Assembly: GCF_042683165.1 (NCBI RefSeq)
Contig: NZ_JBHUIZ010000003.1
Coordinates: 558,001-622,000 of the forward strand
DNA length: 64,000 nt
Direction of reading: 5' to 3'
From: Tigheibacillus halophilus
Lineage (GTDB): Bacteria > Bacillota > Bacilli > Bacillales > Amphibacillaceae
Below are positions 51,331-59,945 of this stretch, piece after piece. Under the pieces are notes generated by a model. It was not told the DNA's origin, did no database searches, and worked only from the letters and a program-made list of their open reading frames with translations. The position numbers and the translations under genes are program-made. Within the stretch, counting starts at the first letter, position 1, and every line of letters starts with the position of its first letter.

Positions 51331-51744
51331 GGCAAAAAAATACATGCTCTCCTCATCTTCAATTATCCACGGGCAACTATAAAAAATGTATATTAGCCAT
51401 ACCCATAGTTTTATCATATAGATAACAGCCCATTTCACATAGTTTGCCGCTATTAACGTAAACTGTGACGTGAATATCTTGAATATGATCCATTTTTCTT
51501 ATTTAGTGATGGAGACAGGTGTATGTATTTCGTTTCGGCAGCATACTTCGCTTTCCACGGGCCCGGATACAGCCTCTTTGGACACGTGATGGGACTGCGA
51601 TTACTCGTCCCGTTGAAAACCATTGTTCCCGCAGGAATCAACGTCACAAATTAGCATTGTCAGCGCATCGCAGTTTTGCATCAATTGCGGATTAACCTGA
51701 GGAAAGGAACAAAACCTAAAAGAATCAGCTTAAATGATCAAATG
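51331..51744. other. spoVM-rpmB intergenic region
   Basis: Non-coding. The right half contains the degenerate interspersed repeat at 51541-51650; the rest is AT-rich with no recognised element. Confidence 0.7.
51541..51650. repeat. Degenerate Bacillaceae interspersed repeat
   Basis: Both ends (ACTTCGCTTTCCACGGGC at 51545-51562 and TTGTTCCCGCAGGAATCA at 51623-51640) resemble the GC-rich intergenic repeat scattered through many halotolerant Bacillaceae genomes (CTTTCCGCGGGC ... CCCGCAGGAGTC). The middle is diverged but keeps a GGGAC/GTCCC stem (about 51590-51611). Identification is from memory of that family. Confidence 0.6.
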
Positions 51745-51774
51745 AAAAAAGCATCCAAATCATCTTGGATGCTC
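51745..51774 (-). terminator. Rho-independent terminator of rpmB (reverse strand)
   Basis: Read on the reverse strand, AGCATCCAA pairs with TTGGATGCT and is followed by a T run; it lies 20 bp after the rpmB stop. Confidence 0.88.
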
Positions 51775-51794
51775 CATAACATTTCAAACCTGTA

Positions 51795-51983
51795 TCAAAC
51801 GCGTTCTACCTTGCCTGATTTCAGGGCGCGGGCAGAAACGTATACACGCTGTGGTTTACCATCTACCATGATGCGGACACGCTGCACATTCGCTTTCCAT
51901 TTGCGCTTGCTGTAGTTCATCGCATGTGAACGTTGGTTGCCCGTACGAGTTTGACGTCCAGTTACAACACATCTTCTTGCCAT
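51795..51983 (-). CDS. rpmB: 50S ribosomal protein L28
   Basis: A 62-residue L28 (MARRCVVTGRQTRTGNQRSH ... KRKWKANVQRVRIMVDG). ATG at 51983 has a perfect ggaggt site. The frame is open far upstream, but the longer version has no homology or ribosome site. It carries one early cysteine, so it is a partial rather than full zinc-ribbon form. It is on the reverse strand, as in B. subtilis. Confidence 0.96.
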   Translation of the reverse strand: MARRCVVTGRQTRTGNQRSHAMNYSKRKWKANVQRVRIMVDGKPQRVYVSARALKSGKVERV

Positions 51984-52334
51984 GTTCGTACCTCCTACTC
52001 TGACAATATAAAATACCTCTATAAATTTATCATATGTAAACAAAGAATGCAATAGGTGGAACTTGTGCCTATAAAGAAAAAAGACTTGACAGAATAAAAT
52101 TGTTCGTTCATTGTTATAAAAGGACCGCCTAGGTTTATCCCTCATTAGCAGGCTTGCTCTAGCTGCAATAAGGTTAAAAAGTAAAATAGTCTGTCGATCC
52201 ATTTTGTTTGTGATTCGGTAACGAAAAAACCTATGCTGCATGAAGTTTCACTTATATTTATCCCAGGCTTCTTTTAAAATACATTTGCTTGTAGTAAAAT
52301 AACGTTAAGATTTGCCATTGAAGGAGGATTATTC
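51984..52334. other. rpmB-yloU divergent intergenic region
   Basis: Non-coding. It must contain the rpmB promoter on the reverse strand, for which I see no strong match, and holds the likely yloU promoter (52112-52120). About 200 bases lie between that promoter and yloU with no element I recognise. Confidence 0.65.
52112..52120 (+). promoter_or_regulatory. Extended -10 promoter, probably for yloU-fakA
   Basis: TGTTATAAA is an extended -10. A perfect TTGACA lies at 52086-52091 but at 23 bp, too far for normal use. A second, weaker box TAAAAT lies at 52295-52300 nearer yloU. Confidence 0.45.
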
Positions 52335-52697
52335 ATGTCCATTGAACTCAATACGAACGACGGTCAAGTGACGATAACAAACGAGGTCATTGCTACAATT
52401 GCCGGCGGAGCAGCTGTGGAATGCTACGGTATAGTCGGCATGGCTTCAAAAAGCCAAATTCGCGATGGCATTGCTGAGATGTTAAAAAAAGAGAACTATT
52501 CACGCGGAGTGGTAGTCAGACAAGAAAATGACAGTCTTCATATCGATATGTATATTATCGTAAGTTATGGAACAAAAATTTCTGAAGTGGCCCACAATGT
52601 GCAATCCCAGGTAAAATATAACTTGAGCCATTCCCTAGGATTGGAAATTGACTCTGTCAATATTTACATACAAGGTGTTCGAGTTGCTAAAGATTAA
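52335..52697 (+). CDS. yloU: Asp23/Gls24-family envelope stress protein YloU
   Basis: A 120-residue Asp23-family protein (GQVTITNEVIATIAGGAAVECYGIVGMAS, in parts GQVTITNEVIATIAGGAA and CYGIVGMAS; VNIYIQGVRV at the end). The family coats the inner membrane face and responds to wall stress. ATG 52335 follows aggagg. It precedes fakA, its usual partner. Confidence 0.94.
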   Translation: MSIELNTNDGQVTITNEVIATIAGGAAVECYGIVGMASKSQIRDGIAEMLKKENYSRGVVVRQENDSLHIDMYIIVSYGTKISEVAHNVQSQVKYNLSHSLGLEIDSVNIYIQGVRVAKD

Positions 52698-52730
52698 TCT
52701 GATTGCTCTTGTGTTAGAGGAGGAAGTAAT

Positions 52731-54395
52731 GTGATTATAGAAAGATTAGAAGGAAGCGTATTCGCGAAAATGGTCCTGATGGGAGCGAACCATCTGACAA
52801 ACCATGCAAAGCAAATCGACGCTTTGAATGTATTCCCTGTTCCGGATGGCGATACTGGTACGAACATGAACTTATCCATGACCTCTGGAGCTAACGAAGT
52901 AAAACAAACCGATGATGCCGTCCTTGGCGATGTTGCACAAGCCTTTTCCAAGGGGCTGCTTATGGGAGCCAGAGGTAACTCTGGCGTTATCCTGTCTCAG
53001 CTTTTCCGCGGCTTTGCCAAAAGCCTCGAGCATAAGGAAGCCGCAGCACCTGAGGAATTGGCGGAAGCTTTTGAAAACGGAGTGAAAACTGCATACAAAG
53101 CAGTTATGAAGCCGGTTGAAGGTACAATTCTCACTGTTGCCAAAGATGCTGCGAACAAGGCAGTCGAGGTTGCCAAACATGAAAAGGATATTGCTGCACT
53201 GATGGATGCTGTATTGAAGGAAGCTAAGGAGTCCTTGAAACGCACACCGGAACTTCTTTCGGTATTGAAGGAAGTCGGCGTGGTCGACTCGGGCGGACAA
53301 GGTTTGGTGACTATCTACGAAGGATTTGCTGCTGCCCTGAAAGGCAAGGAGCTTCCTGAAGCAGATGTTGTCAATGATATGGAAGAGTTGGTCAATGCTC
53401 AGCACCATCAGATTGCCCAGGATTTTATGGACACTTCCGAAATAGAATTTGGTTATTGCACAGAATTTATGGTGAAATTCGACGATCAGAAATTAAAGGA
53501 TCATCCATTCGATGAAGAACAATTTCGCAATGAGTTGAGTGAACATGGAAATTCATTGCTTGTTGCTGCTGATGATGAAATTGCCAAAGTGCATATCCAT
53601 GTAGAATATCCCGGTCAAGTACTGACAATCGGTCAGCAATATGGCAGCTTGATCAATATGAAAATTGAAAATATGCGTGAACAGCATACAGCAATTGTTG
53701 GTAAAAAAGAAGAGAAACAGCAACAGCCCCAAAAAAAGCAGCCTTATGGGATCGTTACTGTTGTGATGGGGCAAGGTGTCAAATCATTATTCGAAAGCCT
53801 AGGTGCAACGGTAGTTATAGAGGGTGGACAGACAATGAATCCAAGTACTCAAGATATCGCTGATGCAATCCAACAGGCCAATGCAGAAAAAGTCCTGATT
53901 CTCCCGAATAATAAAAATATCGTTATGGCTGCGCAGCAAGCGGCGGAATTGGCCGATGCCGAAGCAGCAGTAGTGGAAACGAAAACGATTCCTCAAGGAA
54001 TCAGCGCTTTGCTTGCTTTCCACCCTGAACTTGCGTTGGCAGACAATAAGCAAGAGATGGAACAAGCAGGCCAACAGGTGAAGACCGGACAAGTTACGTA
54101 TGCAGTCCGTGATACAAAAATTGATGGTGTCTCCATTGAAAAAGGCCATTTCATGGGGATTGAGGACGGAAAAATTACTTCGGCAAATCCCGATAAACTG
54201 GAAACAGTCGAGAAGCTGCTTCAATCCATGGTTACAGATGAAGATGAAATCTTGACAATTATTTATGGAGAAGACGTGGATAAGCAAGAGGTCGAAAAGC
54301 TTCAGTCGTATGTAGAAAAGCATTTTGAAGATATTGAATTGGAAATTCATGAAGGAAACCAGCCTATCTACGCTTATATTATTGCAGTTGAATGA
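52731..54395 (+). CDS. fakA: DAK2-domain fatty acid kinase catalytic subunit FakA (YloV)
   Basis: FakA phosphorylates exogenous fatty acids presented by a FakB/DegV protein. The N-terminal DhaL/DAK2 ATP-binding domain has NVFPVPDGDTGTNMNLSM and GARGNSGVILSQLFRG. The middle zinc-binding and C-terminal FakB-binding parts (ILPNNKNIVMAA, TKTIPQGISALLAF) follow. It has 554 residues with GTG 52731 after gaggagga. A terminator follows. Confidence 0.93.
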   Translation: MIIERLEGSVFAKMVLMGANHLTNHAKQIDALNVFPVPDGDTGTNMNLSMTSGANEVKQTDDAVLGDVAQAFSKGLLMGARGNSGVILSQLFRGFAKSLEHKEAAAPEELAEAFENGVKTAYKAVMKPVEGTILTVAKDAANKAVEVAKHEKDIAALMDAVLKEAKESLKRTPELLSVLKEVGVVDSGGQGLVTIYEGFAAALKGKELPEADVVNDMEELVNAQHHQIAQDFMDTSEIEFGYCTEFMVKFDDQKLKDHPFDEEQFRNELSEHGNSLLVAADDEIAKVHIHVEYPGQVLTIGQQYGSLINMKIENMREQHTAIVGKKEEKQQQPQKKQPYGIVTVVMGQGVKSLFESLGATVVIEGGQTMNPSTQDIADAIQQANAEKVLILPNNKNIVMAAQQAAELADAEAAVVETKTIPQGISALLAFHPELALADNKQEMEQAGQQVKTGQVTYAVRDTKIDGVSIEKGHFMGIEDGKITSANPDKLETVEKLLQSMVTDEDEILTIIYGEDVDKQEVEKLQSYVEKHFEDIELEIHEGNQPIYAYIIAVE

Positions 54396-54402
54396 TCTTT
54401 GA

Positions 54403-54433
54403 AAAAAGTCCGCTTTCTTTAAGCGGGCTTTTT
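54403..54433 (+). terminator. Rho-independent terminator after fakA
   Basis: AAAAAGTCCGCTT pairs with AAGCGGGCTTTTT (one U-G pair) around TCTTT. Confidence 0.9.
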
Positions 54434-54461
54434 ATTTGGCATCCGAAAATCATTATTCGCA

Positions 54462-54490
54462 TGCCAATCCCTGCTGATTTTTGTTATAAT
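54462..54490 (+). promoter_or_regulatory. Sigma-A promoter (extended -10) of sdaAB
   Basis: TGTTATAAT (54482-54490) is a perfect extended -10; the -35 (TGCCAA at 17-bp spacing) is weak. It lies 37 bp before sdaAB. Confidence 0.7.
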
Positions 54491-54527
54491 TTATATGATT
54501 GAATAGAATGTCAAGGCGGTGTGGTTC

Positions 54528-55190
54528 ATGAAATATAACTCTGTGTTCGATATTATAGGTCCTGTGATGGTTGGTCCATCCAGTTCCCATACAGCTGGTG
54601 CGGCCAGAATAGGCCTGGCTGCAAAGAATCTTTTTGGAAACGAAGTCAAGTGGGCGAGAATTCATCTTTACGGCTCGTTTGCTAAAACGTATCAAGGTCA
54701 CGGCACGGATATGGCCTTGATTGGGGGTCTGCTCGGATTCGATACGGACGACACTCGTATGAGAAATGCCTTTCAAATAGCGAAAGAGCGGAATATGCAA
54801 ATCGACTTCATCGAAGATGCTGCGAAAACGGAGCATCCGAATACAGCTAGGGTCATTATTGGCAATGATGACGAAAGCTTGGAACTGGTCGGGATATCCA
54901 TTGGCGGCGGAAAAGTGGAAATTTGTGAGCTAAACGGCTTTGAACTAAGGCTTTCAGGAAATCATCCTGCCATTTTAATTATGCACAATGATCGTTACGG
55001 GGCTATTGCTTCTGTCACAAAGATCCTGGCCAAGTATGAAATCAATATCGGCCATATGGAAGTCAACCGTAAAGATATTGGCAAAGAAGCGTTGATGGTA
55101 ATTGAAACAGATCAAAATGTTTCAGACGAATTGATGGATGAATTACAAAAAGCCGACCATATTATACGTATTTCGAAAATAGTCAGTTGA
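54528..55190 (+). CDS. sdaAB: L-serine dehydratase, beta subunit
   Basis: Small subunit of the iron-sulfur L-serine deaminase, which turns serine into pyruvate and ammonia. It has the substrate loop VGPSSSHTAGAARIG and a C-terminal ACT domain (ASVTKILAKYEINIGHMEV). It has 220 residues, the B. subtilis length. I chose ATG 54528 because aaggcggtg lies seven bases upstream. Confidence 0.94.
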   Translation: MKYNSVFDIIGPVMVGPSSSHTAGAARIGLAAKNLFGNEVKWARIHLYGSFAKTYQGHGTDMALIGGLLGFDTDDTRMRNAFQIAKERNMQIDFIEDAAKTEHPNTARVIIGNDDESLELVGISIGGGKVEICELNGFELRLSGNHPAILIMHNDRYGAIASVTKILAKYEINIGHMEVNRKDIGKEALMVIETDQNVSDELMDELQKADHIIRISKIVS

Positions 55191-55276
55191 CAAAATTAAA
55201 ATTTTTGTTTTTTAAATAATGTTAAGTGACAATCAGATACGGCAAGGAAAGAAGTTATTGCAAAGGAGTTTTGGCG

Positions 55277-56161
55277 ATGTTTCGGACAGTAGCGGAACTG
55301 GTTGAATTGGCGGATAGCCAAAAAATACCAGTTTCAGAAGTGATGATTCTTCAGGAAATGGATGTGAAGAATAAATCCCGTGAAATGGTCTTCTCTGATA
55401 TGGAAAATAATCTTCAGGTGATGGAGAATGCTATCGAAGAGAGTCTGAAAGGAGTTCAGTCTGTTACAGGGCTGACGGGCGGAGATGCTGTATTGATTCA
55501 AAAATATATGAAAGAAAAAACGCCATTATCAGGTAACTTGTTGATGGATGCTGTAAGCAAGGCTATGGGAACCAACGAGGTCAATGCAGCTATGGGCATG
55601 ATTTGTGCAACCCCGACAGCAGGGAGCGCAGGATGTGTCCCTGGCACGTTATTTGCGGTGAAAAACCAACTGCATCCTACAAGAGAGCAGATGGTTCGCT
55701 ATCTTTTCACCGCTGGAGCTTTCGGGTTCGTAGTAGCCAATAACGCCTTTATTTCCGGTGCCGCGGGTGGCTGTCAGGCAGAAGTGGGTTCTGCTTCGGC
55801 AATGGCCGCTGCGGCGATTGTTGAGATGGCTGGAGGGACCCCGCAACAGTCTGCAGATGCATTTGCAATGACGTTGAAAAATATGCTGGGACTTGTGTGT
55901 GATCCGGTGGCTGGACTTGTTGAAGTTCCATGTGTTAAAAGGAATGCAGGCGGAGCTTCACTTGCGATTGTATCCGCTGATATGGCGCTTGCTGGTGTGA
56001 AAAGCCGCATACCTTGTGATGAAGTGATCGGGGCCATGTACCGGATTGGCAAAACGATGCCGTCAGCGTTAAGGGAAACAGGAGAAGGCGGCCTAGCCGC
56101 AACACCGACCGGCAGGGAATTAAGAGAAAAGATATTCGGAAGCCCGGTAATGAAAGAGTGA
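55277..56161 (+). CDS. sdaAA: L-serine dehydratase, alpha subunit (Fe-S)
   Basis: Catalytic subunit with the [4Fe-4S] cluster cysteines expected in TPTAGSAGCVPG, GLVCDPVAGLVEVPCVKRN. It has 294 residues from ATG 55277, which has aaaggag upstream; a start at 55226 lacks a ribosome site. It pairs with sdaAB 86 bp upstream and lies six bases before recG. Confidence 0.94.
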   Translation: MFRTVAELVELADSQKIPVSEVMILQEMDVKNKSREMVFSDMENNLQVMENAIEESLKGVQSVTGLTGGDAVLIQKYMKEKTPLSGNLLMDAVSKAMGTNEVNAAMGMICATPTAGSAGCVPGTLFAVKNQLHPTREQMVRYLFTAGAFGFVVANNAFISGAAGGCQAEVGSASAMAAAAIVEMAGGTPQQSADAFAMTLKNMLGLVCDPVAGLVEVPCVKRNAGGASLAIVSADMALAGVKSRIPCDEVIGAMYRIGKTMPSALRETGEGGLAATPTGRELREKIFGSPVMKE

Positions 56162-56167
56162 TGAATT

Positions 56168-58198
56168 TTGATAAATGATCCTGTGACAAGCTTGCAGGGA
56201 ATTGGAGAAAAGTTCGCGGAAGATTTGGCGTCGATGAAGATATTCACGGTTTCAGATCTCCTGAACTATTTCCCGTCCCGTTACGATATACACGAAATAA
56301 AGCCGATTGCTGAATTGATTCACGATGATAAAGTAACCATTGAGGGAAGGGTAATCAGCCAGCCTTCTCTTTCTTTTTATGGAAAAAGGAAATCCAGACT
56401 CGTGTTTCAGGTGGAGGTGGAACAAGTTGCGGTGAAAGCTGTGATGTTTAACCGCTCTTTTGCCAAAAAACAATTGCAGCAAGATGATGTGGTCACGTTG
56501 ACCGGTAAATGGGATGCGCACCGACTGCAGATTACTGTCAGTCAATACCATAAAGGTACTGCGGATAAGGACACCGAAATACAGCCGGTTTATCCGCTGA
56601 AAGGAAATGTCTCTAATATCCGTTTGAAAAAGGCTATTGCTCATGCAATTTCTGCTTGTTCGACGGAAATAGAAGAAATATTGCCTGAATCATATCTAAC
56701 GTCATACAAGTTGCCGGCACGATCGCAGGCTGTTAAAATAATGCATTTTCCTGAATCGAAAGTAGCATTGAAGCATGCCCGCAGGAGGTTCATTTATGAA
56801 GAATTTTTGTTATTTCAACTAAAAATGCTGCAATTAAGAAAGCGTAAGAGAGAAGCTACACAAGGGAATAGACAGGAATTTGACCATCATAAAATCAAGA
56901 CTTTCATTGCCTCCTTGCCTTTTTCGCTCACTGCCGCACAACAAAAAGTGCTTGAACAGATTCTGAAGGACATGGCCTCTCCATACCGTATGAACAGACT
57001 GCTGCAAGGAGATGTCGGTTCTGGAAAAACAGTTGTGGCTGCTATTGGTTTATATGCGAGCATCACTGCGGGGAAGCAAGGAGCGCTGATGGTGCCAACG
57101 GAAATATTGGCTGAGCAGCACATGCAATCCTTAGAAAATTTTTTCGGTGACAGAATCAAAATTGCTTTACTGACAGGCTCGGTCAAAGGAAAGAAACGCC
57201 AGCTGATATTGGAAAAATTACAAAAGCAAGAGGTAGATCTTGTGATTGGGACACATGCGCTGATACAGGATGACGTACAATTCAAAAATCTTGGATTGGT
57301 CATTGTGGACGAGCAGCATCGTTTTGGTGTAGAGCAAAGGAGAGTATTGCGCCATAAAGGTCTACACCCCGATGTGTTGTTTATGACTGCAACACCGATT
57401 CCCCGTACACTTGCTATCACGGCATTTGGTGACATGGATGTCTCCGCAATTGATGAAATGCCTGCCGGTAGAAAAGAAATCGAAACGTACTGGGTAAGGG
57501 AAAATGTATTAGAACGAGTTTTGGATTTTATTGCTCAAAGAGTTAGTGAAGGAGAACAGGCTTATGTGATTTGTCCGTTGATTGAGGAATCGGACAAGCT
57601 GGATATCCAGGATGCGGTCGAACTTTATCAGCAGCTACAGGCATACTATGGCGATAACATCCAAATTGGATTAATGCATGGCAGACTCCCTTCTGTAGAA
57701 AAAGAGAAGGTTATGCAGGATTTTGCGAATAATACATTGCAAGTACTTGTATCTACGACAGTGGTGGAGGTGGGAGTGAATGTTCCTAACGCAACGGTCA
57801 TGGTGATTTATGATGCGGAAAGATTTGGTCTTGCCCAATTGCATCAGCTTCGTGGCCGAGTGGGGCGTGGAAACCGCCAAAGCTATTGTGTATTGATAGC
57901 AGAGCCGAAAAATGAGGTTGGCAAAGAAAGAATGCGGATCATGACAGAAACTAATAATGGTTTCGCACTAGCTGAAGAAGATCTGCAGCTGCGCGGGCCG
58001 GGGGATTTTTTTGGCAGTAAGCAAAGCGGGATGCCCGAATTCAAAGTTGCTGATATGCTGCATGATTATCGCGCTTTGGAAACAGCCCGAAAAGATGCAC
58101 AGGAAATCCTGGAAAAAAATCTGCTTTCAACACCAGAATATCGAACAATTTTGTTATATTTGGAAAAAGAAGGTGTCTTCACTATAAAGCTGGACTAA
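56168..58198 (+). CDS. recG: ATP-dependent DNA helicase RecG
   Basis: RecG regresses stalled forks and migrates Holliday junctions. The 676-residue protein has an N-terminal wedge OB domain, Walker A LLQGDVGSGKTVVAA, the VDEQHRFGVEQR box, MTATPIPRTLA, LHQLRGRVGRG and the C-terminal TRG region (LAEEDLQLRGPGDFFGSKQSG). The start is TTG 56168 with a weak site. The next unit, fapR, has its own promoter. Confidence 0.95.
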   Translation: MINDPVTSLQGIGEKFAEDLASMKIFTVSDLLNYFPSRYDIHEIKPIAELIHDDKVTIEGRVISQPSLSFYGKRKSRLVFQVEVEQVAVKAVMFNRSFAKKQLQQDDVVTLTGKWDAHRLQITVSQYHKGTADKDTEIQPVYPLKGNVSNIRLKKAIAHAISACSTEIEEILPESYLTSYKLPARSQAVKIMHFPESKVALKHARRRFIYEEFLLFQLKMLQLRKRKREATQGNRQEFDHHKIKTFIASLPFSLTAAQQKVLEQILKDMASPYRMNRLLQGDVGSGKTVVAAIGLYASITAGKQGALMVPTEILAEQHMQSLENFFGDRIKIALLTGSVKGKKRQLILEKLQKQEVDLVIGTHALIQDDVQFKNLGLVIVDEQHRFGVEQRRVLRHKGLHPDVLFMTATPIPRTLAITAFGDMDVSAIDEMPAGRKEIETYWVRENVLERVLDFIAQRVSEGEQAYVICPLIEESDKLDIQDAVELYQQLQAYYGDNIQIGLMHGRLPSVEKEKVMQDFANNTLQVLVSTTVVEVGVNVPNATVMVIYDAERFGLAQLHQLRGRVGRGNRQSYCVLIAEPKNEVGKERMRIMTETNNGFALAEEDLQLRGPGDFFGSKQSGMPEFKVADMLHDYRALETARKDAQEILEKNLLSTPEYRTILLYLEKEGVFTIKLD

Positions 58199-58231
58199 CC
58201 AGTTTACAAAAGGGGAAACTGCTAATCTTAC

Positions 58232-58260
58232 TTGCCAAAATTCACAAGCTATTATATATT
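58232..58260 (+). promoter_or_regulatory. Sigma-A promoter of the fapR-plsX-fabDG operon
   Basis: TTGCCA (58232-58237), a 17-bp spacer and TATATT (58255-58260). Transcription should start near 58267, inside the FapR operator. Confidence 0.8.
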
Positions 58261-58263
58261 ACT

Positions 58264-58282
58264 ATTAGTACCAAGTCATAAT
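58264..58282. promoter_or_regulatory. FapR operator
   Basis: ATTAGTACC (58264-58272) is the conserved left half of the FapR site and TCATAAT completes an imperfect palindrome. Its place over the start site means FapR would block its own operon until malonyl-CoA releases it. Confidence 0.82.
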
Positions 58283-58321
58283 ACTTGGAGAGTATGGATT
58301 CATAATGTGGATGGTGCTTTC

Positions 58322-58888
58322 ATGAGACAACCTAAAATGAAAAGACAAAAATTTTTAAGGGAAACCATTGACCGGATGCCATTCATTACAGACGAAGCTT
58401 TGGCAAAAAAATTCGGCGTCAGCATTCAGACGATTCGTTTGGATAGGATGGAGCTGGCAATTCCGGAGCTTAGGGAACGAATTAAAACGGTGGCGACTTC
58501 TCAGTGGAATGAAACCATGCGAACCCTTGCTCCTGAAGATGTTATTGGCGAAATCATCGATTTGGATCTGGGTGAAAGAGCGATTTCAATTCTCGATATC
58601 AAACCGGAGCATATTTTCACGCAAAAAAATATTGCCAGAGGCCATCATTTGTTTGGTCAGGCGAATTCGCTCGCTGTTGCAGTGATTGACGATGAACTTG
58701 CCTTGACAGCAAAATCAAACGTAAAATTCACACGCCAGGTAAAGCAGGGAGAACGTGTTGTCGCAAAAGCGAAGGTGCAAGGTGAAAACGATAAGAAACT
58801 GACGGTGGTGCAGGTTGAGAGTTTCGTTGAAAAAGAAATCGTATTTACTGGAAAGTTTTATATGTACCATGATAAGGAAGTATACTAA
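58322..58888 (+). CDS. fapR: Fatty acid biosynthesis repressor FapR
   Basis: FapR represses fatty acid and phospholipid genes and is released by malonyl-CoA. The N-terminal helix-turn-helix (ITDEALAKKFGVSIQTIRLDR) is shown in parts: ITDEALAKKFGV and SIQTIRLDR. It is joined to a hot-dog-fold effector domain (NIARGHHLFGQANSLAVAVI). It has 188 residues from ATG 58322, equal to B. subtilis. The start at 58232 is inside the promoter and is excluded. Confidence 0.95.
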   Translation: MRQPKMKRQKFLRETIDRMPFITDEALAKKFGVSIQTIRLDRMELAIPELRERIKTVATSQWNETMRTLAPEDVIGEIIDLDLGERAISILDIKPEHIFTQKNIARGHHLFGQANSLAVAVIDDELALTAKSNVKFTRQVKQGERVVAKAKVQGENDKKLTVVQVESFVEKEIVFTGKFYMYHDKEVY

Positions 58889-58934
58889 TTGGATACTTGC
58901 CATTATATTGCCGGTGTAAAAGGAGAAATATATC

Positions 58935-59942
58935 ATGAAAATAGCAATTGACGCCATGGGAGGGGACAATGCTCCGCGAGAAATAGTACAAGGTGTCATG
59001 GACGCGGTAGCTGAGCTGCAGGATTTACAGATCACGCTTGTTGGTGATGAAAAACAAATCAGGCCATTGCTTACCAGTGCTCAAAGCATAGACATATTAC
59101 ATACAGAAGAAATGATAACAGCAGAAGATGAACCTGTCCGTGCTGTGCGCAAAAAGAAAAATGCTTCTATGGTGCTAATGGCAAAAGAAGTGAAAGAAGG
59201 AAGAGCCGATGCTTGTATATCTGCAGGCAATACGGGTGCACTGATGAGTGCGGGATTATTTGTTGTCGGCAGAATTTCCGGTATTGACCGGCCGGCACTC
59301 AGTCCGACTTTACCAACTTTGGATGGGAAAGGATTCTTGTTGCTTGATGTCGGAGCAAATGTGGATGCCAAGCCGCATCATTTAGTGCAATATGCATTAA
59401 TGGGAGCCATATATGCAGAAAAAGTGCGTGCTATTCAAAATCCCACCGTCGGACTTTTGAATATTGGCACCGAAGATGGAAAAGGGAACGATCTTACTAA
59501 AAAAGTTTTTGAAAAACTGCAGCAGGCACCAGTGAATTTCGTTGGCAATGTAGAAGCGAGGGAAATCCTGAACGGCGCAGCTGATGTCGTTGTTACTGAT
59601 GGTTTCAGCGGGAACATCGCTTTAAAAACGATCGAAGGTACAGCGATGACAATGTTTTCAATGTTAAAAGAGGTATTCATGTCTTCGATGAAAACAAAAT
59701 TGGCTGCTGGAATGATGAAAAGCAATTTGAAAGAGTTAAAGAACAAACTTGACTATTCAGAGTATGGCGGAGCAGGATTGTTCGGCCTGGATGCGCCGGT
59801 GGTGAAGGCACACGGGTCTTCAAATGCCAGAGCAATCGTTAATGCGGTCAAACAAACGTATCACATGGCGAATTTGCAGGTGACTGAAACAATCAGACAG
59901 AGAATTGCTGCCTTGAATGAGGAAGAAAACGGAGGGGAATGA
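58935..59942 (+). CDS. plsX: Phosphate acyltransferase PlsX
   Basis: PlsX converts acyl-ACP to acyl-phosphate for PlsY, the first step of phospholipid synthesis. Motifs are IDAMGGDNAPREIVQG, ACISAGNTGALM, LLDVGANVDAKP and DYSEYGGAGLFGLDAPV. It has 335 residues. ATG 58935 follows aggagaaat. fabD begins three bases later. Confidence 0.96.
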   Translation: MKIAIDAMGGDNAPREIVQGVMDAVAELQDLQITLVGDEKQIRPLLTSAQSIDILHTEEMITAEDEPVRAVRKKKNASMVLMAKEVKEGRADACISAGNTGALMSAGLFVVGRISGIDRPALSPTLPTLDGKGFLLLDVGANVDAKPHHLVQYALMGAIYAEKVRAIQNPTVGLLNIGTEDGKGNDLTKKVFEKLQQAPVNFVGNVEAREILNGAADVVVTDGFSGNIALKTIEGTAMTMFSMLKEVFMSSMKTKLAAGMMKSNLKELKNKLDYSEYGGAGLFGLDAPVVKAHGSSNARAIVNAVKQTYHMANLQVTETIRQRIAALNEEENGGE

Positions 59943-59945
59943 CAT

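Noticed and set aside
51984..52241. Eighty-six-residue N-terminal extension of L28 on the reverse strand
   Set aside because: L28 is 62 residues, and ggaggt lies just before the ATG at 51983. The extension has no family resemblance.
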